The notes under the pieces were generated by a model that made no database searches, was not told the DNA's origin, and saw nothing but the letters and a program-made list of their open reading frames with translations. 64,000 bases of DNA from Chitinophaga oryziterrae. Its GTDB lineage: Bacteria > Bacteroidota > Bacteroidia > Chitinophagales > Chitinophagaceae. The translations under genes were made by a program, and so were the position numbers. This document shows positions 1 through 8,489 of the stretch, in pieces. The stretch spans positions 434,001 through 498,000 of the forward strand of contig NZ_WRXO01000001.1 of NCBI RefSeq assembly GCF_009758125.1, written 5' to 3'. Position 1 is the first letter of the stretch; every line of letters begins with the position of its first letter.

Positions 1-1
1 A

Positions 2-1189
2 CTGCCTGCGAACGGCGATGCACTCTATAAATTTCAACAGAATGCAGACCTCTATTGGCTTACAGGTGTAGAACAGGAAGATACGATGGTGATTTTATAT
101 CCTGATAACCCGGATCCTAAATACCGCGAAGTACTGGTACTGGTACGCCCTAACGAGCTGAAAGAAAAATGGGATGGTCATCGCCTGCGCAAAGACGAAG
201 CCCTGGCAGTTTCCGGTATTGCTACCGTAGTATGGCTGGATGCATTGGATGCCCTGTTACAGCAATGGATCCATGAAGCCACCAACATTTACCTGAACTC
301 AAATGAAAATAACCGCAAGGCCAGCCTGGTACCGGTAAGAGATTACCGTTATGCGGAAGAGCTGCGCGCCCGCTACCCGCTGCACACTTACCTGCGTGCA
401 GCCGTGATCTTCAAAAAACTCCGTGCCGTTAAAACCCCGGAAGAAATAAAGATCATGCAGGTGGCCATGGATATTACAGAAAAAGCCTTCCGCCGGTTAT
501 TGACCTTCATCCGTCCCGGCGTGTGGGAACATGAGATCCAGGCAGAAATCGTACACGAATTCCTCCGCAACCGCTCAGACGGGGAAGCATATACTTCTAT
601 TATCGCCAGTGGCGACCGTGCGCGTACCCTGCACTACATCAGTAACAACCAGGAATGTAAAGACGGGGAACTGGTGCTGATGGACTTTGGCGCTGCTTAT
701 GGCGGATACAATGCAGACCTTACCCGTACTGTACCTGTAAACGGCAAATTCTCAGCCCGTCAGCGTCAGGTATATGATGCCTGCCTGCACCTGCATAACT
801 ATTGCAGATCTATCCTCAAACCAGGCATCACCATCGCTAAATACCATGAAATGGTGGGTATAGAAGCAGGGAAGGAGTTCGTAAAACTGGGACTGATTAC
901 CGAAGCAGATATAAAAAATCAGGACCCCGAAACCCCTGCTTACCGTAAATACCTCTACCATGGAATTTCTCACCACCTGGGTGTAGGCGTGCATGACCTG
1001 GGACCATCCTTCTTCCAGCCTATCCCGAAAGATTCCGTAATGACCATAGAACCGGGTATTTATATAGAAGAAGAACAAATGGGCGTTCGTATAGAGAATA
1101 ACATCTGGATCACTGCCAAAGGCAATATCGACCTGATGAAAAATATTCCCATTACCGCAGATGAGATTGAAACATTGATGAAGAAATAG
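2..1189 (+). CDS. pepP: Xaa-Pro aminopeptidase (aminopeptidase P, M24B), 5' partial
   Basis: This gene is cut by the window edge: the frame is open to base 2 and the residues before the first ATG (86), such as NADLYWLTGV, still look like the aminopeptidase P N-terminal domain. Aminopeptidase P is a cytosolic dinuclear metallopeptidase that removes an N-terminal residue ahead of proline. The pita-bread catalytic domain is complete. The expected metal ligands are visible as Asp in MDFGA, Asp in NADLTRT, His in GVGVHD, Glu in TIEPGIY and Glu in VRIENN. A gap of about 130 bases separates it from pssA. I am sure of the family; physiological substrates cannot be read from sequence. Confidence 0.93.
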   Translation: MPANGDALYKFQQNADLYWLTGVEQEDTMVILYPDNPDPKYREVLVLVRPNELKEKWDGHRLRKDEALAVSGIATVVWLDALDALLQQWIHEATNIYLNSNENNRKASLVPVRDYRYAEELRARYPLHTYLRAAVIFKKLRAVKTPEEIKIMQVAMDITEKAFRRLLTFIRPGVWEHEIQAEIVHEFLRNRSDGEAYTSIIASGDRARTLHYISNNQECKDGELVLMDFGAAYGGYNADLTRTVPVNGKFSARQRQVYDACLHLHNYCRSILKPGITIAKYHEMVGIEAGKEFVKLGLITEADIKNQDPETPAYRKYLYHGISHHLGVGVHDLGPSFFQPIPKDSVMTIEPGIYIEEEQMGVRIENNIWITAKGNIDLMKNIPITADEIETLMKK

Positions 1190-1322
1190 TATATATATTT
1201 ACTTAATATTAAAGGCTGATTAAAGTTCCATTATAATTGGAGCCAACTGCTTATAACAAGGATTTATAATATTAATTTCGTCTGATAGCAAAGCCAACAA
1301 TCTGTTTGCATATAAAAATAGA

Positions 1323-2096
1323 ATGAAACAACTTCCAAATATCCTTACGCTCGGCAACCTGTTCTGTGGCTCACTGGCCATTATCTTTATCCTGCATGCT
1401 CCGCAATACATCGCGGAATTCAATGGGGTAGAATATACTATTACCAACCCGGAACCCGTTTACTGGGCTTCTGCACTGGTAGTACTGGCAGGTTTGTTCG
1501 ACTTCCTGGACGGATTGGTTGCGCGTTGGCTGAAGTTGCAATCCCCCTTCGGGAAAGAACTGGATTCCCTGGCAGATGTAATCAGCTTCGGCCTCGTACC
1601 AGGTATGATCTTCTTCCGCCTGCTGCGTAGTGCGTACATGCGCATGCCCGATGTATTCGATGTTTCTTACATTAACCTGGCGCCCGCGTTATTAATACCC
1701 TGCTTTGCGGCCTACCGCCTGGCAAAGTTCAACCTGGATACAAGACAGTCAGAAAACTTTATAGGGATGCCTACTCCGGCAGTAGGACTGCTGGTAGCTT
1801 CCTTCCCGCTCATCGTCCTGTACAATCCCTTTAACCTGGCGCCCATGCTGCAGAATCTCTGGATATTGTACACGATCATCCTGGTATTATGCTACCTGAT
1901 GGTAGCAGAAATACCAATGCTGAGCCTTAAGTTCAAAACGCTCTCGATGTCAGAGAACTGGCCCCGTGTTGCGTTGATCATACTGGCCATAGCCGGCGCT
2001 CCTTTACTCAGATTTGCGACTGTACCGGTAGTGTTCGTTTGTTATGTTTTACTGTCCGTAATAGCACGTCCTGCAACGGGAAACACCGGAAAATGA
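1323..2096 (+). CDS. pssA: CDP-diacylglycerol--serine O-phosphatidyltransferase
   Basis: This integral membrane enzyme makes phosphatidylserine from CDP-diacylglycerol and L-serine, the precursor of phosphatidylethanolamine. The CDP-alcohol phosphotransferase signature D-G-x2-A-R-x8-G-x3-D-x3-D is intact (D63, G64, A67, R68, G77, D81, D85), and several hydrophobic segments follow through the 257 residues. The start NILTLGNLFCG is typical of bacterial PssA. The ATG at 1323 begins directly in that conserved segment, so the start is well supported. No decarboxylase gene (psd) is adjacent; in many bacteria it is the neighbour. Confidence 0.93.
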   Translation: MKQLPNILTLGNLFCGSLAIIFILHAPQYIAEFNGVEYTITNPEPVYWASALVVLAGLFDFLDGLVARWLKLQSPFGKELDSLADVISFGLVPGMIFFRLLRSAYMRMPDVFDVSYINLAPALLIPCFAAYRLAKFNLDTRQSENFIGMPTPAVGLLVASFPLIVLYNPFNLAPMLQNLWILYTIILVLCYLMVAEIPMLSLKFKTLSMSENWPRVALIILAIAGAPLLRFATVPVVFVCYVLLSVIARPATGNTGK

Positions 2097-2097
2097 C

Positions 2098-2127
2098 TTG
2101 TTTTTTGGGATTAAAGTATTAGGTTTG
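2098..2127 (+). promoter_or_regulatory. Bacteroidota-type promoter for purS
   Basis: TTG at 2098-2100, 19 bases, then TAGGTTTG at 2120-2127 match the Bacteroidota sigma-A consensus (TTG near -33, TAnnTTTG near -7). Transcription would start about 12 bases before the purS ATG. It overlaps the end of pssA by nothing, so purS can be transcribed on its own. Confidence 0.65.
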
Positions 2128-2145
2128 CGTCAAAATTTTTAGGAA

Positions 2146-2391
2146 ATGACGTTTACTGCACATATCAATGTGATGCCGCTGAAAGAATTACTGGACCCGC
2201 AGGGCAAAGCGGTTATGAGTGGTTTAAAAAACCTGGGCATCAGCCATGTACAAGACGTAAGAATAGGTAAACACATTACCCTGCAGATAGATGCTGCTAC
2301 CAAAGAGGAAGCAGAAAAACTGGCGTCTGACGCCTGTCAGAAATTACTGGCAAACCAGGTAATGGAGTCTTTTGAAGTACACATTCAATAA
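2146..2391 (+). CDS. purS: Phosphoribosylformylglycinamidine synthase subunit PurS
   Basis: PurS is the small bridging subunit of the three-part FGAM synthase (PurS, PurL, PurQ), which converts FGAR to FGAM in purine synthesis. The 81-residue length is right for the family. The central GKHITLQIDA strand and the NQVMESFEV ending resemble PurS. It stands alone here, without purL or purQ next to it, so the complex is encoded at several places or uses a large PurL. An AGGA lies very close to the ATG. Confidence 0.88.
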   Translation: MTFTAHINVMPLKELLDPQGKAVMSGLKNLGISHVQDVRIGKHITLQIDAATKEEAEKLASDACQKLLANQVMESFEVHIQ

Positions 2392-2473
2392 GCTGCAAGC
2401 TACAAGCTACAAGGTGTATTGCATCTTGTAGCTTGTCATCTTATAGCTTCTACGTAGCTTGTAGCTTGCGGCT
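2391..2473. repeat. Heptamer-based inverted repeat between purS and rsmI
   Basis: The left arm (2391-2410) pairs with the right arm (2454-2473) over 20 positions with one mismatch, which is a G-U pair in RNA. Both arms are built from a 7-base unit, AAGCTAC on the left and GTAGCTT on the right, and a further right-type copy (CTTGTAGCTTG) lies at 2425-2435. The stem can therefore form in more than one register. It begins on the last base of the purS stop codon. It could act as a terminator or mRNA-stabilising hairpin, but no T-tract follows. Confidence 0.8.
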
Positions 2474-2490
2474 GTTGCTAAATATTCATC

Positions 2491-3162
2491 ATGTCGAAGC
2501 TATATCTCGTTCCTTCTCCCATTGGCAATCTGGCCGATATCACATACCGCGCAGTTAAAGTGCTGGAAGAAGCAGCGTTGGTGCTGGCGGAAGATACCCG
2601 CACATCCGGAGTGCTGTTAAAGCACTATAATATCAACAAACCCATCACTCCCTACCATCAACATAACGAACACAAAATTGTACAGCACCTGTTACAACAG
2701 ATGCAGTCAGGCAAAGTCATGGCCCTCATCACCGATGCCGGTACTCCAGGCATCTCTGATCCCGGTTTCCTGCTGGTACGTGAATGCATACGTGGCGGGG
2801 TTCCGGTAGAATGCCTGCCCGGCGCTACAGCCTTCGTACCGGCCCTGGTAAACAGCGGTATTCCCATGAACCGCTTCTCCTTCGAAGGCTTTCCTCCCCT
2901 TAAAAAAGGCCGTCATACCTTGTTTACGCAACTGGCTACAGACGAGCGTACACTGGTGTTTTACGAATCTCCCCACAGACTGGTACGAACACTGGAAGAC
3001 ATGATCGGCTACTTTGGGGCTGAAAGGAACTGCTGCGTCAGCAGGGAACTTACCAAAATGTTCGAAGAGAACAAAAGAGGCACCTTACAGGAAGTACATG
3101 ACTACTTTAAAGAAAAAGGTGTTAAGGGAGAGATCGTATTGATCGTAGAAGGAGTATCTTAA
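2491..3162 (+). CDS. rsmI: 16S rRNA (cytidine1402-2'-O)-methyltransferase RsmI
   Basis: RsmI methylates the ribose of C1402 in the 16S rRNA decoding centre using S-adenosylmethionine. The tetrapyrrole-methylase fold is clear: LVPSPIGNLADITYRA at the N-terminus, LAEDTRTSGVLL, then ITDAGTPGISDPGF and the CLPGATAFVPAL segment. The product has 223 residues, shorter than the roughly 285 of E. coli RsmI, because the C-terminal extension is absent; it ends just after IVLIVEGV. The ATG follows the heptamer inverted repeat by 17 bases. Confidence 0.92.
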   Translation: MSKLYLVPSPIGNLADITYRAVKVLEEAALVLAEDTRTSGVLLKHYNINKPITPYHQHNEHKIVQHLLQQMQSGKVMALITDAGTPGISDPGFLLVRECIRGGVPVECLPGATAFVPALVNSGIPMNRFSFEGFPPLKKGRHTLFTQLATDERTLVFYESPHRLVRTLEDMIGYFGAERNCCVSRELTKMFEENKRGTLQEVHDYFKEKGVKGEIVLIVEGVS

Positions 3163-3192
3163 AGGTAATTAATCATAAAACGCATATTCTGA

Positions 3193-5079
3193 ATGAAGAA
3201 ATTGACAGTCATAAAATGCCTGTTGGTATCTCTGTTGGCAACCGGCTGGCAGGGCACACAGGCACAGTCAGACCGCTGGCAGCAAAGAGTAAAGTACGCC
3301 ATGGATATCAATATGGACGCAGCTACCAACCGTTTCAGCGGTAAACAGAAATTAGAGTATATCAATAATTCCCCTGATACACTGTATAAAGTATTCTATC
3401 ATTTATACTGGAACGCTTTCCAGCCTGGCAGCATGATGGACGTCCGCAGCCGCGAGCTGGGGAAAACCGTGCTGTACAAGGATAAAAACGGTAATGAGAA
3501 ACATGACTGGGATGCCCGTGTTACCGATCGTATCTCAAAACTGCAGCCAGACCAGATCGGCTATCAGAAAATCCTGTCCTTAAAACAGGACGGCGTTACC
3601 CAGGCATATAACGTAATCGGTACCATCCTGGAAGTGCCGCTAAAAAAGCCCATCCCTCCGCACAGTACCACCGTGTTTGATATGGAATTTGAAGCCCAGG
3701 TGCCCGTACAGATCCGCCGCAGCGGCCGTAATAATTCCGAAGGAGTGGACTACTCCATGGCTCAGTGGTATCCTAAAATGTGTGAATACGACTATGAAGG
3801 ATGGCACCCGACCCCTTATATTGCCCGCGAATTCTACGGCGTATGGGGAGACTATGACGTTAAAATAGCTATTGATAAAAAATTCGTAATAGCTGCTACC
3901 GGTTACCTGCAAAACCCCAACCAGATAGGGTATGGCTATGAAATGCCCGGTACCCGCGTTGTTCGCCCGAAGGGGGAGAAGCTCACCTGGCACTTCAATG
4001 CGCCAAACGTCCACGACTTTGTATGGGCCGCAGATCCGGACTATAAACATATCACCCAGGAAGTAGATGGCTTCAGGGCCCACTTCTTCTATATAGAAAA
4101 TGATATCACAAAGAACACCTGGCCGGAGTTTGCAAAGATGATACCCCGCATGTATGCCTTTATCAAATCCCATTACGGCCCTTACCCTTATAAAAGCTAC
4201 TCTTTTATACAAGGCGGAGATGGCGGTATGGAATACCCGATGGCTACTTTAATCATGGGTAACGGTAAGCTGGAAGGTTTATACGGCCTGGCAGCTCATG
4301 AATGGATGCACAGCTGGTACCAGGGAATGCTGGCCACCAACGAAAGCCTCTATCCATGGATGGACGAAGGCTTCACCACTTTCGCTGAGAACAATATCAT
4401 CTTCCATACACTGGATTCTACCCATACTTCTGCCCAGTCAGGCGCTTACGGTGGCTACTTCGCCCTCGTGAACAGCGGCTACGAAGAACCTATGAGTACC
4501 CATTCGGACCATTATAACACCAACTACGGATACAGCTTAACTGCTTATGCCAAAGGAGCCGTATTCCTGGAACAACTGGGTTATATCATCGGTACGGAAA
4601 ACCGTGACAAAGGACTGTTACGCTACTACCGTAACTGGCGTTTCAAACACCCTAATCCGAATGATTTTGTAAGAGAGATGGAAATGCAGAGCGGATTGCA
4701 GTTGGACTGGTACAAACAATACCTGGTATACACCACCAAACATATCGATTATGGAATAGATAGTGTATATGAAAATAACGGCAAAACAATTGTAAGACTG
4801 CGCTGTGTAGAACGTATGCCTATGCCCATTGATCTGCTGGTAACTGCAAAAGACGGTAAAAAGGTGATGCATTATATACCTCTATCCCTGATGTACGGGT
4901 CAAAACCGGCAGAAGATAGTGCGCCACGGGTAATACATGATTACTGGGCCTGGACGAACCCTACTTATGAAGTGGAAGTAGACCTGCCTGTGAGTGAGAT
5001 TAAAACCCTGGAAATAGATCCAAGTCTTAGGATGGCAGATATAAACAGGAGCAACAATAAATTAGAACTGAGTAAATAG
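3193..5079 (+). CDS. M1 family metallopeptidase, exported
   Basis: A zinc aminopeptidase of the gluzincin M1 family. The zinc site is HEWMH at residues 369-373 with the third ligand Glu392, exactly the HExxH-18-E spacing. The exopeptidase motif, GAMEN in most members, appears as GGMEY at about 344-348. An N-terminal signal peptide ends near TQAQS, so the protein is exported, probably to the periplasm or outer membrane. At 628 residues it is shorter than aminopeptidase N because the helical C-terminal domain is reduced. The unusual GGMEY may alter N-terminus recognition; the substrate is unknown. Confidence 0.9.
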   Translation: MKKLTVIKCLLVSLLATGWQGTQAQSDRWQQRVKYAMDINMDAATNRFSGKQKLEYINNSPDTLYKVFYHLYWNAFQPGSMMDVRSRELGKTVLYKDKNGNEKHDWDARVTDRISKLQPDQIGYQKILSLKQDGVTQAYNVIGTILEVPLKKPIPPHSTTVFDMEFEAQVPVQIRRSGRNNSEGVDYSMAQWYPKMCEYDYEGWHPTPYIAREFYGVWGDYDVKIAIDKKFVIAATGYLQNPNQIGYGYEMPGTRVVRPKGEKLTWHFNAPNVHDFVWAADPDYKHITQEVDGFRAHFFYIENDITKNTWPEFAKMIPRMYAFIKSHYGPYPYKSYSFIQGGDGGMEYPMATLIMGNGKLEGLYGLAAHEWMHSWYQGMLATNESLYPWMDEGFTTFAENNIIFHTLDSTHTSAQSGAYGGYFALVNSGYEEPMSTHSDHYNTNYGYSLTAYAKGAVFLEQLGYIIGTENRDKGLLRYYRNWRFKHPNPNDFVREMEMQSGLQLDWYKQYLVYTTKHIDYGIDSVYENNGKTIVRLRCVERMPMPIDLLVTAKDGKKVMHYIPLSLMYGSKPAEDSAPRVIHDYWAWTNPTYEVEVDLPVSEIKTLEIDPSLRMADINRSNNKLELSK

Positions 5080-5129
5080 TCTTTGAAGAGGAATGAAACA
5101 GGAATAAAACAAGAATAAAGCAGGAACAA

Positions 5130-5193
5130 AACAGGTTCATCCTCCGTTTATCCTTCGTTCATGAACGAAGGATAAACGGAGGATGAACCTGTT
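5130..5193. repeat. Perfect 64-nt palindrome (32-bp arms, no loop)
   Basis: Bases 5130-5161 are the exact reverse complement of 5162-5193, centred on CATG at 5160-5163. It lies between the convergent ends of the M1 peptidase gene and the 82-codon ORF. It could form a cruciform or a very stable RNA hairpin on either strand. No U-tract follows on the + strand, so it is not a standard intrinsic terminator. Confidence 0.95.
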
Positions 5194-5222
5194 CATAAGC
5201 CGATCGGAACCTGTTCATAAGC
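5185..5222. repeat. Direct repeats, 22-base period
   Basis: GAACCTGTTCATAAGC occurs at 5185-5200 and again at 5207-5222. A decayed third unit follows (GATCAGAATCTGTTTTGAACCTGTT). The first copy overlaps the right arm of the 64-nt palindrome, so the whole 5130-5247 gap is made of repeated units. Confidence 0.85.
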
Positions 5223-5247
5223 TGATCAGAATCTGTTTTGAACCTGT

Positions 5248-5457
5248 TTAATCCAATACCTCACAGTCAAACCCCTGCTGTTGTACAAAATTGATCACAG
5301 CTTTTTCTTCTACTTTCATTTCCGTAATCCTCAGTACTTTATCACAATCTTCCAGGTCTACGTGGCAATTGCCTACTTCAAACCTGTTACGGATAGCATG
5401 GATAATGTTTTGTCTGTCTTCAAGAGTCGCTATATTAGTTTTGAATATCCCTATCAT
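5248..5457 (-). CDS. Small conserved-looking hypothetical protein
   Basis: I do not recognise a named family. The start at 5457 (MIGIFKTNI) is preferred; an upstream in-frame ATG at 5496 would add 13 residues without protein-like character. The 69-residue product has an alternating strand-helix-strand pattern (MIGIFKTNI, a helix around RQNIIHAI, then CHVDLEDCDKVLRI) that resembles small ferredoxin-like folds such as heavy-metal-associated domains, but the CxxC metal motif is missing. It is last in a probable operon behind the ECF sigma factor and the small membrane protein, 44 bases after the latter. A regulatory or metal-related role would be a guess. Confidence 0.6.
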   Translation of the reverse strand: MIGIFKTNIATLEDRQNIIHAIRNRFEVGNCHVDLEDCDKVLRITEMKVEEKAVINFVQQQGFDCEVLD

Positions 5458-5501
5458 AGCATAAAATGTTGAATGGTTAATAGCAGCAGAGAGCATAACA
5501 G

Positions 5502-5897
5502 CTAGATATTAGTTTCCGGTTTGGTTTGAGTATCATCTTTTTCTTCTTCGTTCCAGTCGTTCCAGCGGGCAAATCTGCCACCTGCACAACGTTTAAAGCG
5601 TTCGCGCATCTTTTCCTTTTCTTCCGGGGTCATATGTTGCATACGGTCCTTGAACTTTTGGCGCCATGCGTCCGGCCCTCTTGGTCCGAATTTATGACCG
5701 CCACCATGCCAGCCAAACAGGAGTTTGCCAAGAAGGCAAAGGCCCAGTGCCTGCCAGAAGGTAATTACAGGTCCGTGAAAAAGGTCTGGTATCAGGCAGT
5801 TCCATAATTCTCTTACCCCAAAGCCCAATGCTGTAAGGAAGATAAGTCCCAGCAGCAGGAACTTAAATACATGAAAAATCTTTGATTTACTACGCAT
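5502..5897 (-). CDS. Small His-rich membrane protein following the sigma factor
   Basis: A 131-residue protein of unknown function with two hydrophobic segments (about residues 9-28 and 43-61). They are followed by a Gly/His-rich stretch (WHGGGHKFG) and a charged tail with MTPEEKEKMRERF. Bacteroidota genomes often place small proteins like this next to sigma factor genes, but I know no assigned function. It begins 12 bases after the sigma factor stop, so the two are almost certainly cotranscribed. It has no zinc-type anti-sigma motif (HxxxCxxC), so calling it an anti-sigma factor is not justified. The histidines could bind metal. Confidence 0.65.
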   Translation of the reverse strand: MRSKSKIFHVFKFLLLGLIFLTALGFGVRELWNCLIPDLFHGPVITFWQALGLCLLGKLLFGWHGGGHKFGPRGPDAWRQKFKDRMQHMTPEEKEKMRERFKRCAGGRFARWNDWNEEEKDDTQTKPETNI

Positions 5898-5909
5898 ATC
5901 TTAATGTTT

Positions 5910-6503
5910 TTAATTTTTTAAAAGTTCCTGGTATAGTTCTGCCAGCCGTTCCCGTAAATACAGCACTGCATATCGCTTTCTCGACAATAAGGTATTAACG
6001 GATACGCCGGTTTCGGCAGACATTTCCTTGAATGATTTCCCTTCTATCTCGTGCTGAAGAAAAACATACCGCTGATCTTCCGGTAATTCCTCTATCGCTT
6101 CCATGATCGCTTCTGCCATGATTTTGCGGGTCATGGGGGCATCACTCTGTGCAGAGGGATCTGCAATGATTTCAGCCAGGAACATCGTTTCTTCCCCCTC
6201 ATACTCCCGGGTATGATCGCTGAAGGTAGTTTCCCTCTTTTTACGGAACCAGTCGGTGATTTTATTGCGGGTAACAGTAAACAACCAGGCGGTGATGGAA
6301 TCTATATGGCTGCCTACCCTTGAATATTCAGTAAACTGGTAGAGCACGTCCTGTAAAATATCTTCCGCGTCCGCTACGTTATTAACTCTTTTTTTGATGA
6401 AGTTTAGTAAGCGCTTACGCTCCTGCTGCACCGTTTGCTGTATGCGCTCGTTTTGTTCTGCAGCCATAGCCAGTGGTGTTTTATTTAGGAGCATTTCTTT
6501 CAT
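5910..6503 (-). CDS. ECF-type RNA polymerase sigma-70 factor
   Basis: A 197-residue sigma factor with region 2 and region 4 only, as in the ECF group. Region 2 is seen in DAEDILQDVLYQF and ITAWLFTVTRNKITDWFRKK. Region 4 is seen in ELPEDQRYVFLQHEIEGKSFKEMSAETGVSVNTLLSRKRYAVLYLR, a helix-turn-helix that reads the -35 element. The two are joined by an acidic linker. It heads a three-gene set with the downstream membrane protein. No separate anti-sigma factor is visible next to it, so how its activity is held in check is unclear. Confidence 0.9.
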   Translation of the reverse strand: MKEMLLNKTPLAMAAEQNERIQQTVQQERKRLLNFIKKRVNNVADAEDILQDVLYQFTEYSRVGSHIDSITAWLFTVTRNKITDWFRKKRETTFSDHTREYEGEETMFLAEIIADPSAQSDAPMTRKIMAEAIMEAIEELPEDQRYVFLQHEIEGKSFKEMSAETGVSVNTLLSRKRYAVLYLRERLAELYQELLKN

Positions 6504-6601
6504 CTTAGTTATGGAGACGAAAAAACAAACCTGATATTTTACAGTTTACGAAGTTTTTGTGGGATTTTTTTCGCTATTTCTGTGTAAGGGCTGAAAATCA
6601 G

Positions 6602-7225
6602 TTATTTATTTACTACCACAATATGTTTTTCCTGGAAAAATTCTTCCGGGAACAGCTTATATATATTGGTGATCCTGGGTCTTACTGTGCTATCAGCTAT
6701 TTCCTGGGTCAGGTCTCCGCCCTTCAGGCAGATCAATCCGGGTTGTTGTTCATGGGCCGGCGCGGTTTTAAGCAGGGGTTTGCTCCAGAACCATAAATCT
6801 TTAAGGGGTGCTACTGCCCTGGATACCACCAGGTCGAATTTACGGTCTTTAATCTCCTCTGCCCGGGTATGGGCGGTGGTGACGTTCTGTAAACCAATGG
6901 CTTCTGCCACTCCCTGCACCACTTTGATCTTTTTACCAATAGAATCTACCAGGTGAAACTTTACTTCCGGGAAGAAGATAGCGAGGGGAATGCCGGGAAA
7001 GCCACCGCCCGTACCTAAATCAAGGATCTGGGTGCGGGCGGGAAAATCTGCTATTGCAGCTATACTGAGTGAATGTAATACATGCTTTTCGTACAGGGCA
7101 TCAATATCCTTGCGGGATATCACATTGATCTTCTCATTCCATTCCTTGTACAGCTCACCTAATGCCTGTAATTGCTGCAGTTGTTTCTCTGTAAAATCCG
7201 AAAAGTATTTAAGTACGATCTCCAT
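6602..7225 (-). CDS. rsmG: 16S rRNA (guanine527-N7)-methyltransferase RsmG
   Basis: RsmG adds a methyl group to N7 of G527 in 16S rRNA; loss of the enzyme gives low-level streptomycin resistance in other bacteria. The 207-residue length and motifs fit: YKEWNEKINVISRKD at the N-terminus, the SAM-binding LDLGTGGGFPGIPLAI, HLVDSIGKKIKV and VVSRAVAPL. It starts 6 bases after the glycosyltransferase stop, so the two are likely cotranscribed. A gap of 98 bases separates it from the sigma factor, which may have its own promoter. Confidence 0.95.
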   Translation of the reverse strand: MEIVLKYFSDFTEKQLQQLQALGELYKEWNEKINVISRKDIDALYEKHVLHSLSIAAIADFPARTQILDLGTGGGFPGIPLAIFFPEVKFHLVDSIGKKIKVVQGVAEAIGLQNVTTAHTRAEEIKDRKFDLVVSRAVAPLKDLWFWSKPLLKTAPAHEQQPGLICLKGGDLTQEIADSTVRPRITNIYKLFPEEFFQEKHIVVVNK

Positions 7226-7231
7226 CTATAT

Positions 7232-8365
7232 TTACCACTTGTTCTTTGATTTGAACAATAAAGCGGGCGTGAAGATAAGATAATACAATAACATAAACAG
7301 GTCCATGAACCAGCTGAACTTGAACAGGTCAGACTCATCCAGTTTACGCATTGCCAGGAAAGTGATCACAGACTGCACCAGGAATTTAAACACGAAAACG
7401 CCGAGTGTGTACATCCATAAAGGATGATAGAACATCGCAGCAATAAACAGCGGATAAAATAAGAAGTGACTCATAGAGAACATGCCCAGCAGGAACTTAT
7501 GACTGAAACGGTAATGCTTACCGGTAGACATATGCCTTGTTTTCTGCAGGAACCAGCTGCGCCAGCTGGTCTTAGGCTCCGAATAGGTAAATGCCTTTTT
7601 GTCGATCACCACACCCACATTCTTACTGGTGGCAGCAGCATTCACAAAAAGGTCATCATCGCCGGAAGCCAGGTGGTGATGGGCAGTAAACCCTTTCAAA
7701 CGGAAGAACAACTCACGTTTGTAAGCCAGGTTACGGCCAACACCCATATAGGTAACCCCGCTAAGGGCAAAAGAAAGATATTGTAAAGCACTGAAGTAAG
7801 TCTCATAACGGATCACCTTATTCAGCAGGCCCGGTTTCTTGGTATAAGGACTGTAACCCAGTACGATCTCTTTCCCATCAGTAAAGCCCTGACTCATAAA
7901 AGACAACCAGTAAGTACTGGCAGGCTTGCAGTCGGCGTCCGTCAGCAACAGGTTTTCATAATTGGCGCCCCTTATCCCCATAGACAACGGATATTTCTTA
8001 CCAGGAATGAATTTAGCAGGTTGCTTGATCTCAATATGCCGGTAATGAGGGTAGCCGGGTTCTATAGAGCGCAGGTAATATTTGGAATCGTCTTCCGAGT
8101 TATCATTGACTACTATCACCTCAAAGGCAGGGTCTTTAACACCGTGGAACCTTTGTTGCAATACGGAAGGGAGATTCCGCTGCAGGTTCATTTCTTCATC
8201 TTTTGCACAAATGATAACAGAGCATTTCTGCTCCGGTTCGTGGTCATTATCGAAGGTACGGCGATAAAAGGCTACCCGGGAGAAAAATATCAGGTAATAC
8301 AGTATCTGTAAGCCTGCAATAGTAGCAAAACAGTAAAAGGCCATTAAGCCCAAGTTATACAACAT
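7232..8365 (-). CDS. Family 2 glycosyltransferase, membrane-anchored
   Basis: A GT-A fold inverting glycosyltransferase. The core shows CSVIICAKDEEMNLQRNL, VVNDNSEDDS (nucleotide binding), TDADCKP (the metal-binding DxD type) and a QKTRH motif near the acceptor site. A hydrophobic segment at the N-terminus and two or three at the C-terminus anchor it in the inner membrane. The start at 8365 (MLYNLGLMAF) is chosen over the ATG at 8473, because a TAnnTTTG promoter element at 8373-8380 would place the transcript start just before 8365. The sugar and acceptor are unknown; envelope polysaccharide or glycolipid synthesis is likely. Confidence 0.85.
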   Translation of the reverse strand: MLYNLGLMAFYCFATIAGLQILYYLIFFSRVAFYRRTFDNDHEPEQKCSVIICAKDEEMNLQRNLPSVLQQRFHGVKDPAFEVIVVNDNSEDDSKYYLRSIEPGYPHYRHIEIKQPAKFIPGKKYPLSMGIRGANYENLLLTDADCKPASTYWLSFMSQGFTDGKEIVLGYSPYTKKPGLLNKVIRYETYFSALQYLSFALSGVTYMGVGRNLAYKRELFFRLKGFTAHHHLASGDDDLFVNAAATSKNVGVVIDKKAFTYSEPKTSWRSWFLQKTRHMSTGKHYRFSHKFLLGMFSMSHFLFYPLFIAAMFYHPLWMYTLGVFVFKFLVQSVITFLAMRKLDESDLFKFSWFMDLFMLLYYLIFTPALLFKSKNKW

Positions 8366-8372
8366 AGCATAG

Positions 8373-8380
8373 CAAATATA
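8373..8380 (-). promoter_or_regulatory. -7 element for the glycosyltransferase-rsmG transcript
   Basis: Read on the - strand this is TATATTTG, an exact TAnnTTTG match. No good TTG lies 19-21 bases upstream, so the call rests on one box. The leader would be only a few bases long. Confidence 0.4.
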
Positions 8381-8489
8381 TATGATTTTGATTATCTGTA
8401 TGTGTCTGTGGAAAAAAAAGATTATGCACAAAAGGTGTATTGCGGAATGCAGGTTGTAACTGCTATTCAGCATTCCACTTCTTTTCCCT

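Noticed and set aside
3640..4212. 190-residue frame on - opposite the M1 peptidase gene
   Set aside because: The + strand gene has a full catalytic motif set; the opposite frame is a codon-bias shadow without signal peptide or family motif.
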